NCBI GenBank assembly: GCA_946800325.1
Contig: OX326959.1
Span: forward strand, 18,754,862-18,818,861
DNA from: Luzula sylvatica
Lineage: Eukaryota; Streptophyta; Magnoliopsida; Poales; Juncaceae
Length of the DNA: 64,000 bases
Direction: 5' to 3'
A program made the translations under genes and the position numbers. Below the pieces are notes generated by a model, which saw nothing but the letters and a program-made list of their open reading frames with translations, ran no database searches and was not told the origin of the DNA. Below, piece after piece: positions 22,149 to 30,100 of the stretch. Position 1 is the first letter of the stretch. Each line of letters begins with the position of its first letter.

Positions 22149-23252
22149 ATGGATCATCAAGAAAAACCAATTTCGCTTCGGGAGTGGATACGTCTCGATA
22201 GAGCCGCAAAAGGATATCCGGACTCCATGACAAATCAAGAGGTTCACGAGCTAGAAATACAAAAATTAGAATTTCAAGAATGGGAAGAAATGGAAGAAAA
22301 GAAAGATAGAGAAGAAGACGAAGCTCGAAAATCCATGGAAGAACGAAGGCTCGGATGGCTCTCAAGTTCACCCTCAAATCAAAACGATGAATCACACACC
22401 GAGACCCTTTATCAAAATCCCATCTACAAAGCTCACCAATACGAAAACGAATCCCCATGGGGTTATGAGACACAATCCTATGCCGAAACCGCTAACAACT
22501 ACTCAAACACCATGTACTCAAACCCCATATACGAACTTCCTCAAAATGAACTCGAATTTCAACATGAATTTGAATGCCAAGTACCACCATTTCAATCCCA
22601 AAACGAAGATCCAAACCAAGAATTAAAAAGATGGATGGAGGAAATGATGGCAATGATGAAAGAGATAATGGAAAAAACAAGTAATCCCTCGAATGAGATG
22701 AAACAAGAAGAAGTAACCACCTCTCATCTCGAGTTTTCAAAAGAGGAGATCGTGGAGATTGAAAACGACAAGAGTTCAAGTATGGGGGGATTCGATGAAA
22801 GCATTGGAATGATCATTGAAGAAGAAAAGGTGTCATTGGATTCGACTCTCCAAAAGACGGTTCAAATCACTCCAATCGATGAAAACAAGCAAGAAGAGAA
22901 ATCTACAATTCTCCAAGGTGAATTCTTTCCATATATCATCAATTTAAATTCAATTAAGAACTATGATGCTTCTCATGATAGAAATTCACCTTGTGTAGAT
23001 TTATCAAGGAAATCAAATACAATCGAGACACTCACGCCTCTCACAACTCCTCTTCATCAAACTCCAAGCGATGAAGCAATTCGAAAAATTCGAAGCAAGA
23101 TTGAGGAAATATTGCCGCCACTTTCGACATATGCAAAACAAGTGATACAAGCGCCGATTTCTCTCATCTCCAACATCTCAAAGGGAGTATTTCGAGGCGG
23201 TCGAAAAGTAGCGATCCATGTTAGTGCTTCGTTTAATTTTGAAGGAGGATAA
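22149..23252 (+). CDS. Retrotransposon ORF, 367 aa, unknown function (possible gag derivative)
   Basis: I do not recognise the protein. It is the only intact long ORF of the element, starts at an ATG in good context (AAGATGG) and ends in TAA. It is acidic and glutamate-rich. Residues about 29-66 (from NQEVHELEIQ to EERR) look like a charged alpha-helix or coiled coil. Residues 87-93 and 122-128 repeat the motif (L/M)Y(Q/S)NPIY. Residues 158-176 are a methionine-rich amphipathic helix (ELKRWMEEMM...). The C-terminus, from about 309, is more basic (IRKIRSKIEE, then FRGGRKVAIH). No CCHC zinc knuckle, DTG/DSG protease motif or YXDD reverse-transcriptase motif is present, and no signal peptide or membrane segment is evident. 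Position and orientation suggest a gag-derived or element-specific accessory protein. An intact frame in a young element suggests recent selection or simply lack of time to decay. Codons for SSSMGG (209-214) overlap a polypurine-tract-like motif. Confidence 0.7.
   Translation: MDHQEKPISLREWIRLDRAAKGYPDSMTNQEVHELEIQKLEFQEWEEMEEKKDREEDEARKSMEERRLGWLSSSPSNQNDESHTETLYQNPIYKAHQYENESPWGYETQSYAETANNYSNTMYSNPIYELPQNELEFQHEFECQVPPFQSQNEDPNQELKRWMEEMMAMMKEIMEKTSNPSNEMKQEEVTTSHLEFSKEEIVEIENDKSSSMGGFDESIGMIIEEEKVSLDSTLQKTVQITPIDENKQEEKSTILQGEFFPYIINLNSIKNYDASHDRNSPCVDLSRKSNTIETLTPLTTPLHQTPSDEAIRKIRSKIEEILPPLSTYAKQVIQAPISLISNISKGVFRGGRKVAIHVSASFNFEGG
22775..22793 (+). other. Polypurine-tract-like motif inside the ORF
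   Basis: TTCAAGTATGGGGGGATT lies within the coding region and shares AAGTATGGGGGG with the motif at 23981 and AAGTATGGGGG with the one next to the 3' LTR. It is preceded by GACAAGAG, resembling the GAGGACAAGCG before the 23981 copy. It could be a copied-in tract or a chance match in frame. Confidence 0.5.
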
Positions 23253-23544
23253 CATCGGCATGGTCGAGCTCGAGACCATAAACGAGAGCGCTAGCGAGGG
23301 AGGCAAACCCTCGTACCAACGGTGCAAGGACTACATGCTCAAGCTCAATTGGTACATTCCAAGATGAACCAAGAATTCCAATTCTCCATCACATCCAAAG
23401 GTTTATTCTTTTCATTCTCTCTCATTACAAGCTAACCTTGTTTCGAATTTTTGAAAATGCCACTCTTTAGTGAGCAATGAAATCATATTAGGCCATCTAA
23501 TCTCAAGAAAGGAAAGGAAGTCAATAATGCGAAAATCAATGTGA
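23253..23544 (+). other. Non-coding spacer between ORF and integrase relic
   Basis: All forward frames are interrupted. It begins with a TCGAGCTCGA palindrome (23263-23272) and the GGGAGGCAAA stem-loop; the rest is AT-rich with no protein-like stretch that I can identify. Confidence 0.6.
23295..23313 (+). other. Stem-loop CGAGGG-AGGCAAA-CCCTCG
   Basis: A perfect 6-bp stem with loop AGGCAAA, preceded by AAACGAGAGCGCTAG. From memory, plant Athila/Tat-type elements carry a similar block, with AAACAAGCGCT followed by a hairpin around GGGAGGCAACCC, in their 3' non-coding part. If so, the loop is kept while the stem bases change together, which points to an RNA structure. The family link is from memory and not checked. 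Confidence 0.55.
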
Positions 23545-23931
23545 TCAAGATCGGCAAATGATGCGTTTCCTCCGAATCTCCTCGATCAACCTCCACGAAT
23601 TCCCGAGCAAATAATCGCAAAGGTGGGACCAAGACACGAGAAATGCGACAAGATGGAGACGACACCGGCAAAGGACGCGAATTCGAAATCGGTGATCGAG
23701 ACGTTCAACTCCAAAAGGAAGCAAAGGTCGCGTTGGATCGACCCATTTGTGGTGACCAATGTCACACCATTTGGAGTTGTGGAGATTCGAAGCGATGAAA
23801 CGAATGAATCGTTCAAGATGAATGGAAAACGCATCGAGAAATTCTACGCAAAATTCGAAACAAGATGGATGGAGGAGCAACAAGTCGAAGACGATCAAGC
23901 ACCACGCATCAAAGGTTGTGTCTCTCCTTAA
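23545..23931 (+). pseudogene. Integrase C-terminal relic (GPY/F-type module)
   Basis: A frame is open from just after the TGA at 23542 to the TAA at 23929. The first in-frame ATG is only at 23653, so there is no natural start. Residues encoded from about 23700 to 23855 read FNSKRKQRSRW, then PFVVTNVTPFGVVEI and SFKMNGKRIEKFY. This matches the pattern LRSRW.GPF.V..V.PYGAVEI...FKVNGQRLK.Y at the end of pol in plant Athila/Tat elements. The glycine of the GPF motif is replaced by aspartate (IDPF). Catalytic integrase, RNase H and reverse transcriptase regions are absent upstream. This is best read as the surviving tail of pol after a large internal deletion in an ancestor. Confidence 0.8.
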
Positions 23932-23960
23932 CTTCTTTTAATTTTTCTCTTTATTATCGC

Positions 23961-23993
23961 TTGAGGACAAGCGAAGGAATAAGTATGGGGGGG
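23961..23993 (+). other. Internal polypurine-tract-like motif
   Basis: TTGAGGACAAGCGAAGGAAT is followed by AAGTATGGGGGGG, 30 bases after the stop of the integrase relic. It parallels the tract at 25216-25251 in both the GAGGAC box and the G-run. It may be a former 3' tract, left internal when the 3' non-coding segment was added, or a second, central priming site for plus-strand DNA. Confidence 0.7.
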
Positions 23994-24020
23994 ATATACA
24001 CACAATACACACAGTCTTTG

Positions 24021-24063
<43 letters not shown>
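24021..24063 (+). repeat. A43 homopolymer followed by T8
   Basis: An uninterrupted run of 43 A, then eight T. Reads of such runs are length-prone to error. It could come from insertion of a polyadenylated end or from slippage. The only frame through it gives a lysine run and is not a gene. Confidence 0.9.
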
Positions 24064-24067
<4 letters not shown>

Positions 24068-24076
24068 TTTTGCAAC

Positions 24077-24111
24077 TCGGTTGTAACGGACCTAAGGTCA
24101 GTTACAACGGA
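24077..24111. promoter_or_regulatory. Two further MYB-like palindromes, 21 bp apart
   Basis: TCGGTTGTAACGGA (24077-24090) and TCAGTTACAACGGA (24098-24111) are diverged members of the LTR motif, with the same start-to-start distance of 21 bp. They show that the motif family extends into the 3' non-coding region. Confidence 0.7.
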
Positions 24112-24648
24112 GTGCTCTCTGGAAAAATTTGTTTTTTTGCTTAAAAATTGAAAAAAAATGAGCTTTTAATTGAATTTTTTCGATCTTATTTTTGTTTTTT
24201 GAGCATCAAGGTTATACAAGCAAATGATTTTATGCAAGTTAAAGGTTTTTCTCCACCTCATTGAATAAATCATCGATTTTTAAACAAATTTTCACCAAAA
24301 CACATCATTTTACTCTCAAGCTTGAAATTTTCACAAAATATTTGAAGGAATTGATTGAGATCTTGAAGAGATTCTTTTGGGGATTCAAACCCTAATCAAT
24401 GAGTTCACTAAATTCATGAGTTTTTGACAATTTGATTAATCCTTGATTTACATGACACACCATTTTTCAATAAATAAACCCATTTTAAACTTGGAATTTC
24501 TAAAAAGTTTTGTTTGAACCAATTTAGTAAGTTTTGCTTGAATCTTAAAATTTGACCAATTGCACTTTAAGGGCCCGACCGTTCATGGGGATTCGGTAGT
24601 AAATAGATTGGACCCGCTTGCGACTTGAGATCTAAAAAAGAGAATACC
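24112..24648 (+). other. AT-rich 3' non-coding region of the element, part 1
   Basis: No ORF of note. The sequence is AT-rich with a GC-richer island near 24571-24630 (GGGCCCGACCGTTCATGGGG, then GGACCCGCTTGCGACTTGAG). Long non-coding stretches between pol and the 3' LTR are usual in Athila/Tat elements. I see no env-like frame. Confidence 0.6.
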
Positions 24649-24708
24649 GGGATGTAATTTCGTTGTATTTCGGTGCAACGGAACTCCCTGTTAAAGAAAA
24701 GATCAAAT

Positions 24709-24743
<35 letters not shown>

Positions 24744-24796
24744 ATGTAATTTCGTTGTATTTCGGTACAGCGGAACTCTCGGTTAAAGAAAAGAAT
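24649..24796 (+). repeat. 92-bp-period duplication with an A31 tract between copies
   Basis: GGGATGTAATTTCGTTGTAT starts at 24649 and again at 24741. Each copy runs on through TTCGGT..A.CGGAACTC and GTTAAAGAAAAGA. The first copy ends in GATCAAATC and 31 A (24710-24740) that lead straight into the second. The copies differ at several sites (GTGCAACGG versus GTACAGCGG), so the duplication is older than the insertion. Confidence 0.85.
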
Positions 24797-25211
24797 TGTA
24801 AACAAGCGCAATTGGGGGAATTAGTTGAAACCGAATAGGAACCAAGTACTAACGTACCGAACGGTTTAAAAGTGACAAATTACATTTAAGAAATGATTTT
24901 TGCAAAACGGAAAAATTGGTTTTCATTAATGCTTTTTCATGATAATCCTTGTGAATTGTGGAGTGAAAAGAATTGAATGATGGTGTTTAATCATCTTTTT
25001 CGGTTGAGATCAATTGCTCTAATAAACTCTTCGAATTTGTGCAATTCATTGAAAATAGATTCTAATATAACTCAAACTTATCTCTTTCAATATTAGTAAT
25101 TATGAGGAGAGTAAACAATTATCTCGTGAAAATTGAGTTTTGAGATCGATGAATATAATTTCAATAAAACCTATACATGCATTTTTCTTTGTGCTTTATT
25201 TTTACGCTCAT
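24797..25211 (+). other. 3' non-coding region of the element, part 2
   Basis: AT-rich with no ORF. It contains AACGTACCGAACGGTTT near 24851 and otherwise nothing I recognise before the GAGGAC box that precedes the polypurine tract. Confidence 0.55.
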
Positions 25212-25215
25212 CATG

Positions 25216-25251
25216 ATCGAGGACGATCAAAGGTTTAAGTATGGGGGTATT
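25216..25251 (+). other. Polypurine tract next to the 3' LTR
   Basis: ATCGAGGACGATCAAAGG is followed by TTTAAGTATGGGGGTATT ending at the base before TGATACG. The G-run next to the LTR is where plus-strand DNA synthesis would be primed. The three bases ATT between the G/T stretch and TG are as often seen in this plant group. Together with the primer-binding site it shows that the element's replication signals are intact. Confidence 0.82.
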
Positions 25252-25470
25252 TGATACGAGGAAAATAAAGCACCTTTTTGATATCTAATTTGGGGATTTT
25301 AGCCCTTTTGAATCACAACTTTATATATACAATTGTTCATATTTGAGATAACAAGAATATTTCTTCACTAAGTGTGTTTTATTGATTAATTACAGGTTTT
25401 AGAAGGAAATTCTGGGAATTTGGAAAGTGTAGTTGTCTCCAACACGTCAAGAGGAATGAAAACGATATAT

Positions 25471-25491
25471 TGTACCGATATATTCGGTACA
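25471..25491. repeat. Perfect inverted repeat in U3 of the 3' LTR
   Basis: The 3' LTR copy of the 21-bp inverted repeat (arms TGTACCGA / TCGGTACA), without change. Confidence 0.85.
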
Positions 25492-25662
25492 TGAATGAGA
25501 CGGGAGGCAAACAATCATCATGGTAAAGACTTACACAAAAGTCCACACGAAAACCACTCAATCCTTAGCCCTTATCCTTCCCACCTACCTTTGGTGGAAA
25601 TTACTTCATTACCCCCAATCCTCTCCACCAACTCGTGACCAATAAGAAGACTCCGTGAGTGC

Positions 25663-25670
25663 TATAAATA
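25663..25670 (+). promoter_or_regulatory. TATA box of the 3' LTR
   Basis: The same TATAAATA motif, followed by AAACC instead of AGACC. If active, this copy would direct transcription rightward into the satellite array. Confidence 0.75.
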
Positions 25671-26330
25671 AAACCAAGAGGGCCACGAGTTGAGGGCCCT
25701 TCTTCCCGCTCTTCGGAGCACTTTCTCTCTCTCTCTCTTCTCTCTCCCTCTCAAGAATTCCAAGAACCTCTCAAGAACTTCCAAGCACAATCAAGAACCT
25801 TCAAGATACTTCAAGATCAATCAAGAAAAATCTCTCAAGGACAAGTCGAGACAAGGGAGCTCATCCCTTCGACGAATCCTTCTCATCCTTCGAAGATCGG
25901 GCCGTGACAAGGAGCTATTCCCTACGGTGGATTTGAGAAGAAGTGCCGTGACTCGATCCGCGTTTCTTCGAAGTGATTGCGATCCGAGACAAGGGAGCTT
26001 CATCCTTTCGGGACAATCCATCACTCTCGAGACGAGGAGCAAGGATCTTTCGGTGCGAGGCAAGGAGACAAGGAGCTTCACTTCGAGGCTTTCTCAACTA
26101 GGTGTACTCCTTTTCAATTACTTGATTAATTGTTGTTTGATTGGATTTTGTTGTGTAAAGAATTCTCGGTTTAACGAATCTTTAGTTCTTTTTCTTTGCT
26201 CTAAATCTTCTTTGTTTGTTTGTGTGATTTTAGTGCTTGTTACTTAGTTTAATTACTTCTAAATTTGAATCCAAAACAAACCATCAAATTGCTCCCAAAT
26301 CAAATCTCAAATCAGAAATCCAGAACTACT

Positions 26331-26670
26331 TCCGTTATAACGGACTCACATTGCGTTACAACGGACTAGACGGTTGGTCCTTTAATATTCAGTTGGTTAT
26401 ACTTCCGTTGTAACGCAACTAGAGTTCCGTTGTAACGGACTAGTCAGAATTTTTATTCAAGGGAATCAATACAAGTGCGTTGTAACGGACATCTCGGTCC
26501 GTTGTAACGGATTAACCAATCCGTTGCAACGCAACCACTGTTCGTTATAACGGACAAGTATAGTGCGTTATAACGGAGGTTCCTCCGTTGTAACGGACGT
26601 TCATCTCATTTTTAGTGACAGAATTTTCACTCAAGTCCGTTGTAACGGAACCCACTTCCGTTGTAACGGA
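26331..26670. promoter_or_regulatory. Array of 12 CCGTTRTAACGG-like palindromes, 3' LTR
   Basis: The 3' LTR copy of the array, with every unit at the same spacing. Here unit 8 (26541-26554) reads TTCGTTATAACGGA and keeps the CG lost in the 5' LTR. Confidence 0.85.
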
Positions 26671-26850
26671 CTATCTTCTGTGAGTTTTCTTTGCTATTTC
26701 TTGTCTAGTTTTGATTCATTATTTGACGCATATACTCCTCGTGGAACGAACTTTCATATTTTCCATTATACACATATATTTTCACACTTGTTGATTGAAT
26801 CGGGTTTTCGAATACAACGATAATTTTACACGCCAAAAACCCGTTCATCA

Positions 26851-26855
26851 GATTT
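26851..26855. other. Target-site duplication, right copy (GATTT)
   Basis: The sequence continues as TAACACACTGAGGAG. Joined to the left flank without the element it restores a normal AACACACT-type monomer. The types to each side (AATGCTTT before, ATTTCTTT after) are those found around AACACACT elsewhere, so nothing was lost at insertion. Confidence 0.95.
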
Positions 26856-27109
26856 TAACACACTGAGGAGTTCAAATAACGTGTTTTTAGATCATTTGTA
26901 TCGTATCTTTTACTACATAACTTTTCACCAAATTTCACAAACACCAAGAAAGTTTGTTTTTCTATTCAAAACAAGATTTTATTTCTTTGAGGAGTTCAAA
27001 TAACGTGTTTCTAGATCATTTGTATCGTATCTTTTACTACATAAATTTTCACCAAATTTCACAAACACTAAGAAAGTTTGTTTTTCGATTCAAAACATGA
27101 TTTTAACGC

Positions 27110-30100
27110 TTTGAGCAGTTCAAATAACGTGTTTCTAGATCATTTGTATCGTATCTTTTACTACATAACTTTTCACCAAATTTCACAAACACTAAGAAAG
27201 TTTCTTTTTCGATTCAAAACATGATTTTAACGCTTTGAGGTGTTCAAATAACATGTTTGTAGATCATTTGTATCGTATCTTTTAGTACACAACTTTTCAC
27301 CAAATTTCACAAACACTAAGAAATTTTGTTTTTCGATTCAAAACAAGATTTTAATGCTTTGAGGAGTTCAAATAACGTGTTTCTAGATCATTTGTATCGT
27401 ATCTTTTACTACATAACTTTTCACCAAATTTCACAAACACTAAGAAAGTTTGTTTTTCGATTCAAAACAAGATTTTAACACACTGAGGAGTTCAAATAAC
27501 GTGTTTTTAGATCATTTGTATCGTATCTTTTACTACATAACTTTTCACCAAATTTCACAAACACCAAGAAAGTTTGTTTTTCTATTCAAAACAAGATTTT
27601 ATTTCTTTGAGGAGTTCAAATAACGTGTTTCTAGATCATTTGTATCGTATCTTTTAGTACATAACTTTTCACCAAATTTCACAAACACTAAGAAAGTTTG
27701 TTTTTCTATTCAAAACTAGATTTTAACGCTTTGAGGAGTTCAAATAACGTGTTTCTAGATCATTTGTATCGTATCTTTTACTACATAAATTTTCACCAAA
27801 TTTCACAAACACTAAGAAAGTTTGTTTTTCGATTCAAAACATGATTTTAACGCTTTGAGCAGTTCAAATAACGTGTTTCTAGATCATTTGTATCGTATCT
27901 TTTACTACATAACTTTTCACCAAATTTCACAAACACTAAGAAATTTTGTTTTTCGATTCAAAACAAGATTTTAACGATTTGAGGAGTTCAAATAACGTGT
28001 TTCTAGATCATTTGTATCGTATCCTTTACTACATAACTTTTCACCAAATTTCACAAACACTAAGAAAGTTTGTTTTTCGATTCAAAACAAGATTTTAATG
28101 CTTTGAGGAGTTCAAATAACGTGTTTCTAGATCATTTGTATCGTATCTTTTACTACATAACTTTTCACCGAATTTCACAAACACTAAGAAAGTTTGTTTT
28201 TCGATTCAAAACAAGATTTTAACACACTGAGGAGTTCAAATAACGTGTTTTTAGATCATTTGTATCGTATCTTTTACTACATAACTTTTCACCAAATTTC
28301 ACAAACACCAAGAAAGTTTGTTTTTCTATTCAAAACAAGATTTTATTTCTTTGAGGAGTTCAAATAACGTGTTTCTAGATCATTTGTATCGTATCTTTTA
28401 GTACATAACTTTTCACCAAATTTCACAAACACTAAGAAAGTTTGTTTTTCGATTTCAAAACCAGATTTTAACGCTTTGAGGAGTTCAAATAACGTGTTTT
28501 TAGATCATTTGTATCGTATCTTTTAGTACATAACTTTTCACCAAATTTCACAAACACTAAGAAAGTTTATTTTTCGATTAAAAACAAGATTTTAACGCTT
28601 TGAGGAGTTCAAATAACGTGTTTTTGATCATTTGTATCGTATCTTTTAGTACATAACTTTTCACCAAATTTCACAAACATTAAGAAAGTTTGTTTTTCGA
28701 TTAAAAACAAGATTTTAACGCTTTGAGGAGTTCAAATAACGTGTTTTTGATCATTTGTATCGTATGTTTTACTACATAACTTTTCGCCAAATTTCACAAA
28801 CACTAAGAAAGTTTGTTTTTCGATTCAAAACAAGATTTTAATGCTTTGAGGAGTTCAAATAACGTGTTTCTAGATCATTTGTATCGTATCTTTTACTACA
28901 TAACTTTTCACCAAATTTCACAAACACTAAGAAAGTTTGTTTTTCGATTCAATACAAGATTTTGACGCTTTGAGGAGTTGAAATAACGTGTTTTTAGATC
29001 ATTTATATCGTATCTTTTACTACATAACTTTTCACCAAATTTCACAAACACCAAGAAAGTTTGTTTTTCTATTCAAAACAAGATTTTAACGCTTTGAGGT
29101 GTTCAAATAACATGTTTTTAGATCATTTGTATCGTATCTTTTAGTTCATAACTTTTCACCAAATTTCACAAACACTAAGAAAGTTTGTTTTTCTATTCAA
29201 AACTAGATTTTAACGCTTTGAGGAGTTCAAATAACGTGTTTTTAGATCATTTGTATCGTATCTTTTAGTACATAACTTTTCACCAAATTTCACAAACACT
29301 AAGAAAGTTTGTTTTTCGATTCAAAACAAGATTTTAACTCTTTGAGGAGTTCAAATAACGTGTTTTTAGATCATTTGTATCGTATCTTTTACTACATAAC
29401 TTTTCACCAAATTTCACAAACACCAAGAAAGTTTGTTTTTCTATTCAAAACAAGATTTTAACGCTTTGAGGTGTTCAAATAACATGTTTTTAGATCATTT
29501 GTATCGTATCTTTTACTACATAACTTTTCACCAAATTTCACAAACACTAAGAAAGTTTGTTTTTCGATTCAAAACAAGATTTTAATGCTTTGAGGAGTTC
29601 AAATAACGTGTTTCTAGATCATTTGTATCGTATCTTTTTCTACATAACTTTTCACCAAATTTCACAAACACTAAGAAAGTTTGTTTTTCGATTCAATACA
29701 AGATTTTGACGCTTTGAGGAGTTGAAATAACGTGTTTTTAGATCATTTATATCGTATCTTTTACTACATAAATTTTCACCAAATTTCACAAACACCAAGA
29801 AAGTTTGTTTTTCTATTCAAAACAAGATTTTAACGCTTTGAGGTGTTCAAATAACATGTTTTTAGATCATTTGTATCGTATCTTTTAGTACATAACTTTT
29901 CACCAAATTTCACAAACACTAAGAAAGTTTGTTTTTCGATTCAAAACAAGATTTTAACACTTTGAGGAGTTCAAATAACGTGTTTCTAGATCATTTGTAT
30001 CGTATCTTTTACTACATAACTTTTCACCAAATTTCACAAACACTAAGAAAATTTGTTTTTCGATTCAAAACAAGATTTTAACACTTTGAGCAGTTCAAAT

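Larger units (their letters stand above)
20395..26850 (+). mobile_element. Non-autonomous Athila/Tat-like Ty3/gypsy LTR retrotransposon
   Basis: A 6456-bp element with two 1599-bp direct LTRs beginning TGATACGAGG and ending CCCGTTCATCA, a tRNA-Asp-type primer-binding site two bases after the 5' LTR, a polypurine tract abutting the 3' LTR, and a perfect GATTT target duplication. The internal region (21994-25251, 3258 bp) has one intact ORF and an integrase C-terminal relic, but no protease, reverse transcriptase, RNase H or integrase core. It must therefore have moved with proteins from a related autonomous element. The primer-binding site, the AAGTATGGGGG tracts and the SRW..PFVV..V.PFG relic place it near the plant Athila/Tat group; the exact lineage is inference. 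Excising it restores an uninterrupted satellite monomer. The two LTRs differ at two positions, so insertion was recent. Confidence 0.95.
25252..26850 (+). repeat. 3' long terminal repeat
   Basis: Identical in length (1599 bp) to the 5' LTR and aligned to it at a constant offset of 4857, without gaps. The two substitutions are A at 25672, two bases past the TATA box, and G at 26544 inside one of the palindromes. At 26544 the 3' LTR keeps a CG dinucleotide where the 5' LTR has CA, the change expected from deamination of a methylated C on the other strand. It is followed directly by the target duplication and satellite. Confidence 0.96.

Noticed and set aside
22117..22779. Other-frame and minus-strand ORFs overlapping the 367-codon ORF
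   Set aside because: They are shadows of the long forward ORF, shorter and without any recognisable sequence.
23623..23931. Integrase tail as a separate gene starting at 23623
   Set aside because: The codon there is GTG. The first ATG is inside the domain at 23653 and there is no promoter, so it is annotated as a relic.
23865..24086. Frame ending in a polylysine run
   Set aside because: It overlaps the integrase relic in another frame and continues through the A43 tract.
23860..25251. Env-like gene between the integrase relic and the 3' LTR
   Set aside because: Athila relatives can carry one there, but all frames are short and interrupted, with no signal peptide or membrane segment.
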